Assembly (NCBI GenBank): GCA_016872285.1 | Contig: VGZZ01000015.1 | Location: forward strand, 1-50,230 | Source of the DNA: SAR202 cluster bacterium | GTDB taxonomy: Bacteria; Chloroflexota; Dehalococcoidia; Lucifugimonadales; GCA-2712585 | Direction: 5' to 3' | Length of the DNA stretch: 50,230 bases | Part shown: positions 43,150 through 50,230 of the stretch, piece after piece | How the letters are laid out: every line of letters starts with the position of its first letter | How positions within the stretch are numbered: position 1 is the stretch's first letter | The notes under the pieces: generated by a model | Seen by the model: the letters and a program-made list of their open reading frames with translations, nothing else | Database searches by the model: none | What the model was told of the DNA's origin: nothing | Made by a program: the position numbers and the translations under genes

Positions 43150-43380
43150 TACGGGACCACCTCATCACCCTTTATCCCTCTTCTACTTTCTGAGAAGAGG
43201 GAAGAGAAAGATAAAACACCACAACCCCCTCTAACTCCCCCTTCGTCCCTCGGGGGGGTACTCGGGACAGGCTCTTCCAGGCCGAAGGGGGAGAACTAGA
43301 CCAGCCCCCACCCCGTCTGATTGGATGGCTCGTAGCTTCTCATAAATTAGCCCATCATGGAAGAGAAGAAGGCTCATGGC
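43150..43380. repeat. Dispersed mosaic repeat, rearranged copy E
   Basis: Contains CACCTCATCACCCTTTATCC, the inverted repeat CCTCTTCT with AGAAGAGG, CACCACAACCCCCTC shared with copy C, the GGTACTCGGGACAGGCTC module, and CCGTCTGATTGGATGGCTCG with a tail also seen in copy B. Gap 43087-43492 has no gene. Confidence 0.75.
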
Positions 43381-43492
43381 TTTCTTCAATGTGTATCAGG
43401 CGTTTAAGGGAGAAAGGACTAGATGTGAGAGGAGGCCTCACCGCTCTACGAGTTCTAATACCCGCAAGCAAAATAAGATCTTCAGGCTGTTG

Positions 43493-44503
43493 TCATAGAT
43501 TGAATTGGGGTTCTGTGTAACCCCTCTCTTTTCTGTATATCTGGATACGACTGCACAGGGAGTCCATCACCAGAATGTTGTCGTCAGGGTCGATGGCGAT
43601 GGCGATGGGGCGCCGGAAGGGCCACTCCACCGAGGTGTCGGCGTGGCGGCGGGCTTTTAGCATGTCAGGACTCGCTGATATGTACCGTGCGCCGAACTTG
43701 GAAAGCTCGCGGGCGTCGCCGTGGAGGGAGGTTATGAACTCGGCATCAGGATTGAAGATCTGGACGCGGTTGTTTCCCCAATCGGCGACGTAGACGTCGC
43801 CGTCGCTGTCAACAGCCACTCCAGTGGGGGAGCGCAACTGGCCCGGGCCGGGCCCTGACGCGCCGAACTGGAGCAGGAAAGCGCCATCGGGTGAGAACTT
43901 CTGGACTCGATCGTTGCCCCAGTCGGCGACGTACACATTGCCCTGGCGGTCTAGGTGGATGCCGAAGGGGCTGTCGAGATCCCCCGGCCCGCTGCCCTTG
44001 CCTCCCCATACGGCTAGATGCTGGCCGTCTTTGGAGAACTTTTGAATTCGATGGTTGCGGCTTTCCGAAATATAGACGTTGTCGTCATCATCAAGCCGAA
44101 TGCCTGCCGCGCCTCCAAGCTGCCCCGGGGCGCTTCCGGCCTCTCCCCATTTTGTTACGAAGGCCCGGTCCCTGGTAAATACCGACACCCTGTTCAAATA
44201 CTCGTCGGTTACGTAGACATTGCCTGAGCTGTCTCGGGCGATGCCGGCGGGCCAGATGAACTGGCCATCCCCGCTGCCTATGGCGCCGGTCTCGCCGATT
44301 TTCGAGTCGTTTTCCAAATCCCACTGGGTCCATCGTTGGAAGAAGGTGCCGAAATAGGTGTCGGCGCCGGTGCTTCGGCTCACCACATAGACGACGCCTT
44401 TTTCCGCGAGGGCGATGTCCATAGGGCCGTTGCACATCTGAAGCCCGCCGACGCAGTGGCTGTAGGAGTAGGTGCGTCCGGCGACGGTCTTAGTCAGAGC
44501 CAT
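43493..44503 (-). CDS. NHL-repeat beta-propeller protein
   Basis: Protein of 336 residues built almost entirely of NHL repeats (about six blades). Repeated units read WPAGIARDSSGNVYVTDEYLNRVSVF-like, split over residues; the core GxVYVADWGNDRVQKF-type segment occurs at least five times. NHL propellers bind RNA, proteins or sugars, or act as peptidyl-lyases; no catalytic residues can be assigned. No signal peptide is predicted, which is uncommon. The start ATG has GAGGAAAC upstream. It lies 37 bases downstream of the DUF1800 gene on the same strand and is probably in one operon with it. Confidence 0.88.
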   Translation of the reverse strand: MALTKTVAGRTYSYSHCVGGLQMCNGPMDIALAEKGVVYVVSRSTGADTYFGTFFQRWTQWDLENDSKIGETGAIGSGDGQFIWPAGIARDSSGNVYVTDEYLNRVSVFTRDRAFVTKWGEAGSAPGQLGGAAGIRLDDDDNVYISESRNHRIQKFSKDGQHLAVWGGKGSGPGDLDSPFGIHLDRQGNVYVADWGNDRVQKFSPDGAFLLQFGASGPGPGQLRSPTGVAVDSDGDVYVADWGNNRVQIFNPDAEFITSLHGDARELSKFGARYISASPDMLKARRHADTSVEWPFRRPIAIAIDPDDNILVMDSLCSRIQIYRKERGYTEPQFNL

Positions 44504-44540
44504 GTTGTTTCCTCATCGGATTGCGAGATGTAAAAATGCC

Positions 44541-45953
44541 TTAGCAGAACTGGTATTCCCTGGTGGACGCTATAAGTTGCAGCATCTCGCCGACTCGCTG
44601 CTGGAAGGCGTGGCGGTCGGCGGCGGTGACGCCTTTGGGGAGAGGCCCCGCGGCTTTGGCGTGGGCGACCAGCTCTTTTCGGGTTTCCTGGCCCACCCTG
44701 ACCTCGCCAAGGAGCCTAAGACATCCGTCCACCAGACCCTCCTCGCTGAGCGGACGCTCTTTGCTCAGGCTATCCACAATAGAGCCAACGCCGGGGTAGG
44801 AGGTGTTCCCTAACCTTTCGGCCATGAAGTTGACCCTGCGCACCAGGGAGCCGGTGTTAATCCACTCGGCGCCGGTGTGCCAGCCCTCTACGCTGGGAGG
44901 GTCCAGGACTTCCTGCCCTTGATAGCCGGTCTCGAAGGCCAACTGCATGTGGCTGGGGTCCGGCCCGTCGACACCGCCGGCTATCTTGGTGGTGCCGACG
45001 ACGACTTCGATGGGACTCTTAACTTTGGCAAACCACACTTTTTCATCTTTAAAAAAGTCCGAGTTAAACAGGAAGCGAAGGGTAGGTTTTAGCTCAAAAT
45101 TTGAGTCTTTAAACACCTTAGCAATGGCGTCCACAGCCTTGGGGTTCTTGGAAGGAATGTCCAGCCAGGAAGGGACCTGCACTTCATCTTCCACAAAGAA
45201 GTTGTACAGGTGACGGGCTATGAACTTATGGCAGGAGGTCTCTTCCAGGATGATGTTTATGATGTCCTCGCCGTTGAAGCGGCCGGTACGTCCAAGGAAG
45301 GTTTTGTCGCCGTTGTCATGGTCCTCAGCCCGGTACTCGAACTCCCAGTACCACCTTCCGTAGGGATTGCGAGGAAGCTTGGGCTTCATGGTCCAGCCGG
45401 TAAAGGCCGTGGCTGCCATCTTGACGTCGTCTTCGGTATAGTGGCCTTGTCCCATGGAGAAGAGTTCCAAAAGTTCCCTGCCCCAGTTCTCGTTGGGGGC
45501 AGTCCGATGGTTCTGATTGTTGTCCAGCCAGTAAAGCATGGCGGGGTCTTTGGAGAGGCGGATGAGGATGTCTCGATAGTTGCCCATGCCTTGATGGCGG
45601 AACATGTCTAGCTGGCGAAGCATCTGAGGCGGGTTGTCTACCTTTGCGTTACCTGTGGCAAAGACCATGTGCCAAAAAAGGGTCATCTTCTCCTCGAGAG
45701 GTCGAGGGGAGTTCATAAAACAGTAAAGAACCGCCATCTGAGCGGAGGGAGGGTTCTCCGGTTTCTCGGCCAGGGGGTGGTATCGGTGGAGAAGCCTGGT
45801 ATCTATGCCGGGTATGCCGTGGGACGCCGGGTCTACCAGCTCCTCCACCGTGGCCTCATAGCCTTTGGCGGCATAGGACTTAATCATCTCGTAAGGAGCG
45901 CCAAATCCAGCCCGCCTTATCAGGTGAGCAATCAGTCCAATGTCTCTTCCCAT
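44541..45953 (-). CDS. DUF1800 family protein
   Basis: Protein of 470 residues of the DUF1800 family, common in Planctomycetes, Bacteroidota and Chloroflexota. Characteristic blocks are HLIRRAGFG at the N terminus, MTLFWHMVF with surrounding Pro/Trp-rich region, NENWGRELLELFSMGQGHYTEDDV (spread at about 155-178) and VEGWHTGAEWINTGSL. Usually it is followed by a DUF1501 gene; here it is followed by an NHL-repeat gene instead. Function of the family is not settled; secretion is often reported but no signal peptide is visible here. The start ATG has a GAGG upstream. Confidence 0.9.
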   Translation of the reverse strand: MGRDIGLIAHLIRRAGFGAPYEMIKSYAAKGYEATVEELVDPASHGIPGIDTRLLHRYHPLAEKPENPPSAQMAVLYCFMNSPRPLEEKMTLFWHMVFATGNAKVDNPPQMLRQLDMFRHQGMGNYRDILIRLSKDPAMLYWLDNNQNHRTAPNENWGRELLELFSMGQGHYTEDDVKMAATAFTGWTMKPKLPRNPYGRWYWEFEYRAEDHDNGDKTFLGRTGRFNGEDIINIILEETSCHKFIARHLYNFFVEDEVQVPSWLDIPSKNPKAVDAIAKVFKDSNFELKPTLRFLFNSDFFKDEKVWFAKVKSPIEVVVGTTKIAGGVDGPDPSHMQLAFETGYQGQEVLDPPSVEGWHTGAEWINTGSLVRRVNFMAERLGNTSYPGVGSIVDSLSKERPLSEEGLVDGCLRLLGEVRVGQETRKELVAHAKAAGPLPKGVTAADRHAFQQRVGEMLQLIASTREYQFC

Positions 45954-46112
45954 AAGCCAACCTCAGAGTCAGATATAATAGCTGAGGGAAAGCTAGCATT
46001 GGGCGACTCACAGTGTCAATCAGGGGGATTACCGCACAGGCGCTGGGCTTGACGCTTTTGTGGGGCCTATGCTAAAAACAGATTCAGACAAATCAAGTTG
46101 CTGGCAGGAAAG

Positions 46113-46454
46113 ATGCCTTTAATAGAGTACGGGTGTTACAAATGCCGGGAGGTGAGTGAGGTCCTGGTGAAGGACCGGAACAACATACCTGACACCGCTA
46201 AATGTGAATACTGCGGCAGCGAGGAGACTACTCGTCTAATATCGCAGGTGAACTACAAGGTGCAAAAGAAGGCGAAGTATAACGACGACTTCCTGGGGAA
46301 GGCTTTGCCGGCGATGCGGAAGAAGAAGGAGACGGCGGAGTTTTTTGCCGAGGGGAAGGGGTCTGACGACTCGAAGATGTTTGAGCTAGGGGAACAGATT
46401 GGGGGGAAGATAGATAACATGATTGAGAAGAATATTTTTAGACGGAAGAAGTAG
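46113..46454 (+). CDS. FmdB-type zinc ribbon protein
   Basis: Small protein of 113 residues starting with MPLIEYGC, the standard beginning of FmdB/CxxC_CxxC_SSSS regulatory proteins. One zinc ribbon is formed by C8, C11, C31 and C34. The remaining 80 residues are charged and helical, with a long Lys/Glu-rich tail. Family members are proposed regulators or RNA-associated proteins. The ATG at 46113 has CAGGAAAG upstream; the frame starts at a TTG at 46098. It is a single gene with its own terminator. Confidence 0.85.
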   Translation: MPLIEYGCYKCREVSEVLVKDRNNIPDTAKCEYCGSEETTRLISQVNYKVQKKAKYNDDFLGKALPAMRKKKETAEFFAEGKGSDDSKMFELGEQIGGKIDNMIEKNIFRRKK

Positions 46455-46471
46455 ACGCTGGGTCTTGCCAA

Positions 46472-46508
46472 GGAAGCGCCCCGATTTTTGTCGGGGCGCT
46501 TCCTTTTT
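46472..46508 (+). terminator. Intrinsic terminator after the zinc ribbon gene
   Basis: A 13-bp perfect stem (46472-46484 with 46491-46503) is followed by five T residues (46504-46508). Confidence 0.93.
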
Positions 46509-46550
46509 GGAATTGCTTAGCAACCTTAAACAGGGAAGCCAGCCTTGTTT

Positions 46551-46732
46551 CTAATCGGTATACCATCCCCTTTGTCCCCTTTCCCGACTGCATCGGGACA
46601 GAGTACAGCCTGCTGGAAGGGGAAGAATAAATTAGGCTCACCTCATCACCCTCCTTCGGCCAGGCTCAGGACGGCGTCTAGCTCCCTCTTCTCCTTGGAC
46701 AACAGGAGAAGAGGGAGAACCAGATGGGAGAA
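46551..46732. repeat. Dispersed mosaic repeat, full copy F
   Basis: Modules: CGGTATACCATCCCCTTTGTC, hairpin CCCGACTGCATCGGG, GTACAGCCTGCTGGAAGGGG, CTCACCTCATCACCC, TTCGGCCAGGCTCAGGACGG, CGTCTAGCTCCCTC, the inverted repeat CTTCTCCTTGGAC with AGGAGAAG, and GGGAGAACCAGATGGGAG. It is closest to copy D. No gene lies in 46509-46747. Confidence 0.87.
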
Positions 46733-46747
46733 TTACAGCACTGAGCG

Positions 46748-49700
46748 CTATTCGTATCGGAGGGCTTCGGCGGGGTGGATGCCGGCGGCCTGGCGGGCGG
46801 GGAGGATGGTGGTGATGACGGAGAAGATGTAGGCGATGCCGACGATGAGGCTTACCTGGAGCCAGGGGACGGAGAAGGTGACGCCCTGGAAGTCGTCTTG
46901 GATGTCCTCGACGATGTTGTAGGAGATGATGCTGCCCAGGGCTATGCCAAGGGCGATGCCCAAGAGGGCTATGAAGGAGGACTCCAGGAAGAAGCCAAAC
47001 TGGATCATGCCTTTTCGATAGCCGATGGCGCGGAGGACGCCGATTTGCTGCCGGCGCTCCACCACGGCGCGCAGGCTTATGACGCCCAGGGCGGCCACGC
47101 CGACGACGAGGCCGAGGCCCATGAAGGCGGTGAAGAGGTTGTTAAAGGCTCGGTTGGCGGACACCTGGTCGTCGATGAGCTCTTCCAGGACATCGGACTC
47201 CATGCCGTTGGACAGGAAAGCGGATTCAAGTTTTCTAGCAGTGGAGGGGATGTCTACGCCGGGGGAGGTCCTGAAGCGGTAGGTGGTGACGGGTATGGGG
47301 AAGGGCAAAGCGTCGTCGACAGCTTGCTTGGAGACGATGAGGCCGCTGGGGTTGTCGGTGGTGAAGTCCAGGACGGCGATGATGGTCAGGTTGAGGTCAA
47401 TGTCAGTGCGGGGCTCGAGGACCTCAATCTGGATAGGCTGCATAGAGGTGTCTTCTATAAAGAGGCCTTCAATGCGGAAGGTGCCGAAGCCCTCCTCGAA
47501 CTCGCCGCCGGTGTCGCTAGGGACGATGGAGGAGTCGGCGACGGCGAGGGTGGGGTCTCGGCGTAGGGCCTCCCAGACCTCTTCGGCGGAGCTGTAGTCC
47601 GGCGACAGGATTTTGAATTCGTACCTGGTGGCGGCGAGGAAACCGTCGTCGACGGCCTGGATTTCGAGGCCGCGGAAGCGCTGCTCATCGGCGCCGGTCT
47701 GGCGGACCTGGGCCGGGGCGGTGACGTATCCGCCGATGGCCTCGAAATCGTTGATGTTCAGGTCTGGGTTGGCGGCGATGGCGGCATCGATGTCGTCGAT
47801 GGGAGAAGTCGGGGCCACGGAAGCCTCGATATCCCAGTGGCCGGTGATCTCGTCAGCGTTGGCGAAGGCGTTGCCAAAGACGTTGGTGAGGATGGAGATA
47901 ACGATGAGGGTGAAGATGACGAGGGCGAACATGGCGAGGGTGAGGCCGGTGCGGAACTTGGCGCTCATAGGATAGGCGACGGCGGTGACCAGGACGGGAC
48001 GCAGCTTGCTAAATCGTCCCGTGAGAGCGACGGCAGCGCGCATGAGGAGGTCCGCGTTGTACATAACGGTCCAGACGGCGGCGGCGACCATGGAGATGCC
48101 GGAGATGAAGAACATCTCGAAGTCGGAGTCCAGGACACCGAGGACGGGCTCCATGGTGTCGAAAGGAAGTATCCAGTAGCCCAGCATGATAACGCCGATG
48201 AAGGTGAAGGCGAGACGGTCTATGACCTCGGGGCGGGGGACGGCGCGGCGGAAGGCGATGGGGAGGGTCATGGAGGCGCCGCAGATGAGGAGGAGGACGC
48301 CGATGATGCCGCCGGCGAGGCTTGAGTCGACGAAGGCATTGATAAGGACGGCAGTACCTCCCGCGAGGGTGAGGAGGCCGAAGGTGAGGGCGATGGAGGG
48401 CCATCTGAGAGCGGTGAGGCGGAGCATTAGGCCCAGGCCGACGATCATCAGGGAGCTGCCGATGGCGAAGGGGGCGAGCTGATCGCCGCTGATGCCGGCC
48501 CAAACGAGGAGGAGGCCGAGGAGGAGGGTGAGCCAGCCGCGTCGCAGATAGGGCCAGGAGACCCTGAAAAGGGCGGCAATGGCGTCGATTATCCAAATAG
48601 GGAAGGCAAGGACCCAGGCAAGGGCGGCACCGAGGAAGAGCAATCCCCTGGAGAACTGCTTGTGGACCAGGTCACGGGAGCCGTAGACGAGGAAATAGAA
48701 GGGGCGCAGGAGGGCTTTCAAGAGGCTGTAGGCGCGGCGGCCCAGGGAATCCTCGCCCTTGAGGACTATGGTCTCGGGGAGGTCACGGACGGCCTCGACG
48801 ATGTTCATGCGGCTGACTCGATAGGCGGAGACGGCCACGGTGGCGAAGGTGATTATCATGCCGAGGCAGTAGGCGACGATGGCGCTGCGGGGTTCGACGT
48901 GATAGGTGAGGCTGAAGCCCTCCTCGATATCGGATAAGATGCGGTTGGCGAGGGCGACAATGCCGGCGCTTATAGCCAGTCCGATGGCGGTGCCGACGGC
49001 GGCGGCGAGGAGGTTATAGGCGGTGCCCTCAAAAACAAACATCTGAATCAAGTGGCTGCGCTTAGCGCCGACGGCGCGGGCCATGCCCATTTCGACACGG
49101 CGGGCGGCGGCTAGCATAACGAAGATGAGGAAGATGAGGAGGATGCCGACCATAACTGAGAAGAGGCCCATGATGATAAAGAAGGTGGTGACGCCGCTGC
49201 CAACCTCGTCAGCCAGGTCCAGGAAGCGGCGCTTAATCTCGAAGACGCTCATGTCCGAGAGGTCTTTGAACAGCAGGTCTGCCCTGGACTGGAGTTCCGG
49301 CTGGACGCCGGTGTCTAGCACGTCCAGGGCCTCGTCAGAAACGTCCTGATCGGAGAGGAGGCTGACGAGCTGACTGGAGACGATGGGGCGCTGCAGTTCC
49401 TCACGCAGAGAGGCGAAGTCTGATTTAAGCTCACCGCTGAGGGTCTGCTCTCGCGCTTGAATCAAGGCGAGGACGTCCTGGGAGGACAAGAGAGCCTTTA
49501 GCTGCTCTGCGACCTGGGGGTCGGCGAAGATGCCGCGAAGCCTGCGGGCGACGGCCTCGCTATGCTCGACGCCGGAGCGCTCGCCGCCCCGGTTGGAGAC
49601 GGCGATGGCGTTAATCTGGCCTGGTTGATTAAGAAGTGCCTGTCCCTGGGCCAGGGTCATGACTACGGTAGAGTCTATGCCGGCAAGGCCGCCGTCCAGG

Positions 49701-50230
49701 ATTATCGCGGCGACCTTGTAGTCGGCCTGGCGGCCACGGGCGAAGAGGCGGACGGTGTCGCCGGGTTGGGCGTCCAGCTCCTTAGCGGCCTCCTCGTTGA
49801 TAAAGACGGAGTCGGGTGACAAGGCTTGGAGAGAGACGGGCTGGCCGGTTGGATCCAGGAAGTCGCCGAAGCCGACCGTGCGGGCGGGGTCGACGGCGGC
49901 GATGCGGCCCTGGCCTTCGGACAGGGAGGTGCGGGGGTTGAAGAGGGGGACGATCTCAGCGATATAGGGAACGAGGCCGTCGATGTCGTCGGAGCCTTCA
50001 AGCTGACGCTCGAGATCATCAAAGGTCTGGACAGGGAAGTAGGCCTCCTGTCCTCGACCGAACTGATCGGTGGCGCGGGTGGAGGCAAGGACCTCGTCGA
50101 TAGTCCCGAGGCCGGTGACGGTCTCGTTGCGGATGGAGTAGCTGATGGTGTCGCCGGTGCCGAAGGCGGCGGCCATGATAAGGGCGCTGAGCATAGAGCC
50201 GACGACGATAAGGACGGTCTGAGCAGGCCT
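46748..50230 (-). CDS. Large FtsX-type ABC transporter permease, N terminus missing
   Basis: Membrane protein of at least 1160 residues, open to the window edge; the visible start codons near 50194 are probably internal because the frame upstream continues as a TM-like start (QTVLIVVGSM). It carries two FtsX-like permease domains of MacB/LolC type: the first near FFIIMGLFSVMVGILL followed by ARRVEMGMARAVGAKR, the second near the C terminus with VVERRQQIGVLRAIGYRKG. Between them lie about eight further hydrophobic helices and a long extracytoplasmic section. An N-terminal periplasmic MacB_PCD-like region precedes the first FtsX domain. The ATPase partner is expected just upstream, outside the window. 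Substrates of such permeases include lipoproteins, antibiotics and peptides; none can be assigned. Confidence 0.88.
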   Translation of the reverse strand, partial: RPAQTVLIVVGSMLSALIMAAAFGTGDTISYSIRNETVTGLGTIDEVLASTRATDQFGRGQEAYFPVQTFDDLERQLEGSDDIDGLVPYIAEIVPLFNPRTSLSEGQGRIAAVDPARTVGFGDFLDPTGQPVSLQALSPDSVFINEEAAKELDAQPGDTVRLFARGRQADYKVAAIILDGGLAGIDSTVVMTLAQGQALLNQPGQINAIAVSNRGGERSGVEHSEAVARRLRGIFADPQVAEQLKALLSSQDVLALIQAREQTLSGELKSDFASLREELQRPIVSSQLVSLLSDQDVSDEALDVLDTGVQPELQSRADLLFKDLSDMSVFEIKRRFLDLADEVGSGVTTFFIIMGLFSVMVGILLIFLIFVMLAAARRVEMGMARAVGAKRSHLIQMFVFEGTAYNLLAAAVGTAIGLAISAGIVALANRILSDIEEGFSLTYHVEPRSAIVAYCLGMIITFATVAVSAYRVSRMNIVEAVRDLPETIVLKGEDSLGRRAYSLLKALLRPFYFLVYGSRDLVHKQFSRGLLFLGAALAWVLAFPIWIIDAIAALFRVSWPYLRRGWLTLLLGLLLVWAGISGDQLAPFAIGSSLMIVGLGLMLRLTALRWPSIALTFGLLTLAGGTAVLINAFVDSSLAGGIIGVLLLICGASMTLPIAFRRAVPRPEVIDRLAFTFIGVIMLGYWILPFDTMEPVLGVLDSDFEMFFISGISMVAAAVWTVMYNADLLMRAAVALTGRFSKLRPVLVTAVAYPMSAKFRTGLTLAMFALVIFTLIVISILTNVFGNAFANADEITGHWDIEASVAPTSPIDDIDAAIAANPDLNINDFEAIGGYVTAPAQVRQTGADEQRFRGLEIQAVDDGFLAATRYEFKILSPDYSSAEEVWEALRRDPTLAVADSSIVPSDTGGEFEEGFGTFRIEGLFIEDTSMQPIQIEVLEPRTDIDLNLTIIAVLDFTTDNPSGLIVSKQAVDDALPFPIPVTTYRFRTSPGVDIPSTARKLESAFLSNGMESDVLEELIDDQVSANRAFNNLFTAFMGLGLVVGVAALGVISLRAVVERRQQIGVLRAIGYRKGMIQFGFFLESSFIALLGIALGIALGSIISYNIVEDIQDDFQGVTFSVPWLQVSLIVGIAYIFSVITTILPARQAAGIHPAEALRYE

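Noticed and set aside
45991-46019. Promoter for the DUF1800 gene (TTGACA with CTAGCT at 17 bases, minus strand)
   Set aside because: The -35 is perfect but the -10 is poor, and a better TATA-like stretch lies at an unsuitable distance; evidence is insufficient to list it.

Overview
The window looks like a chromosomal segment of an uncultured, GC-rich bacterium, most likely a Chloroflexota of the SAR202/Dehalococcoidia type. This is inference from gene content and style, not a database match. The supporting signs are: lipoprotein solute-binding proteins with Thr/Pro/Ala-rich linkers, a C-terminally anchored surface protein with the same linker, repeated amidases, FAD-linked oxidases and SDR enzymes, coding strands rich in GGG/GCG codons, and many short palindromic intergenic repeats. 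No rRNA, tRNA, CRISPR array or transposase was seen.

Layout. 1-9.6 kb: 3' part of a gamma-glutamyltransferase, a frameshifted berberine-bridge-type FAD oxidase, a dihydropyrimidinase-like amidohydrolase, two paralogous family-5 solute-binding lipoproteins and an alpha/beta hydrolase. 9.6-18.1 kb: a PLD-like protein with two zinc ribbons, divergent from an amidase; an MFS transporter; a small secreted protein interrupted by an amber codon; a small winged-helix regulator; a third solute-binding gene that looks inactivated (in-frame TGA, lost lipobox Cys); and an SDR. 18.1-21.8 kb: a visibly AT-richer three-gene operon with overlapping genes: a GHKL/MORC-like ATPase, an unrecognised 161-residue protein, and a sigma-region-4-like plus HARE-HTH protein. 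This is the best candidate for an undescribed system, possibly for defence or DNA modification response. 21.8-36.2 kb: amidase, modular surface protein, class-A beta-lactamase-fold hydrolase, thioredoxin-like DUF255 protein, another amidase, FIST protein, Ldh2-type dehydrogenase and a metallo-beta-lactamase-fold protein. 36.2-50.2 kb: a TenA-like protein, a glycolate oxidase set (glcD, glcE, glcF), a two-TM protein, an SDR, an NHL-repeat protein with a DUF1800 protein, an FmdB-type zinc ribbon and a large FtsX-type permease cut by the window end.

How the genes fit together. Most form a heterotrophic scavenging repertoire: solute capture, hydrolysis of amides, peptides and cyclic imides, and oxidation of hydroxy acids. 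Most genes are single transcription units with their own promoter or terminator. The clear operons are the GHKL cassette, glcE-glcF, and the DUF1800-NHL pair.

A second theme is a mosaic family of intergenic repeats present in more than ten places. Pieces that resemble it, or are similarly palindromic, appear as in-frame insertions inside two or three protein-coding genes. At least three genes carry disabling lesions (frameshift, TGA, TAG), so either this lineage is decaying accessory genes or the consensus sequence contains errors.
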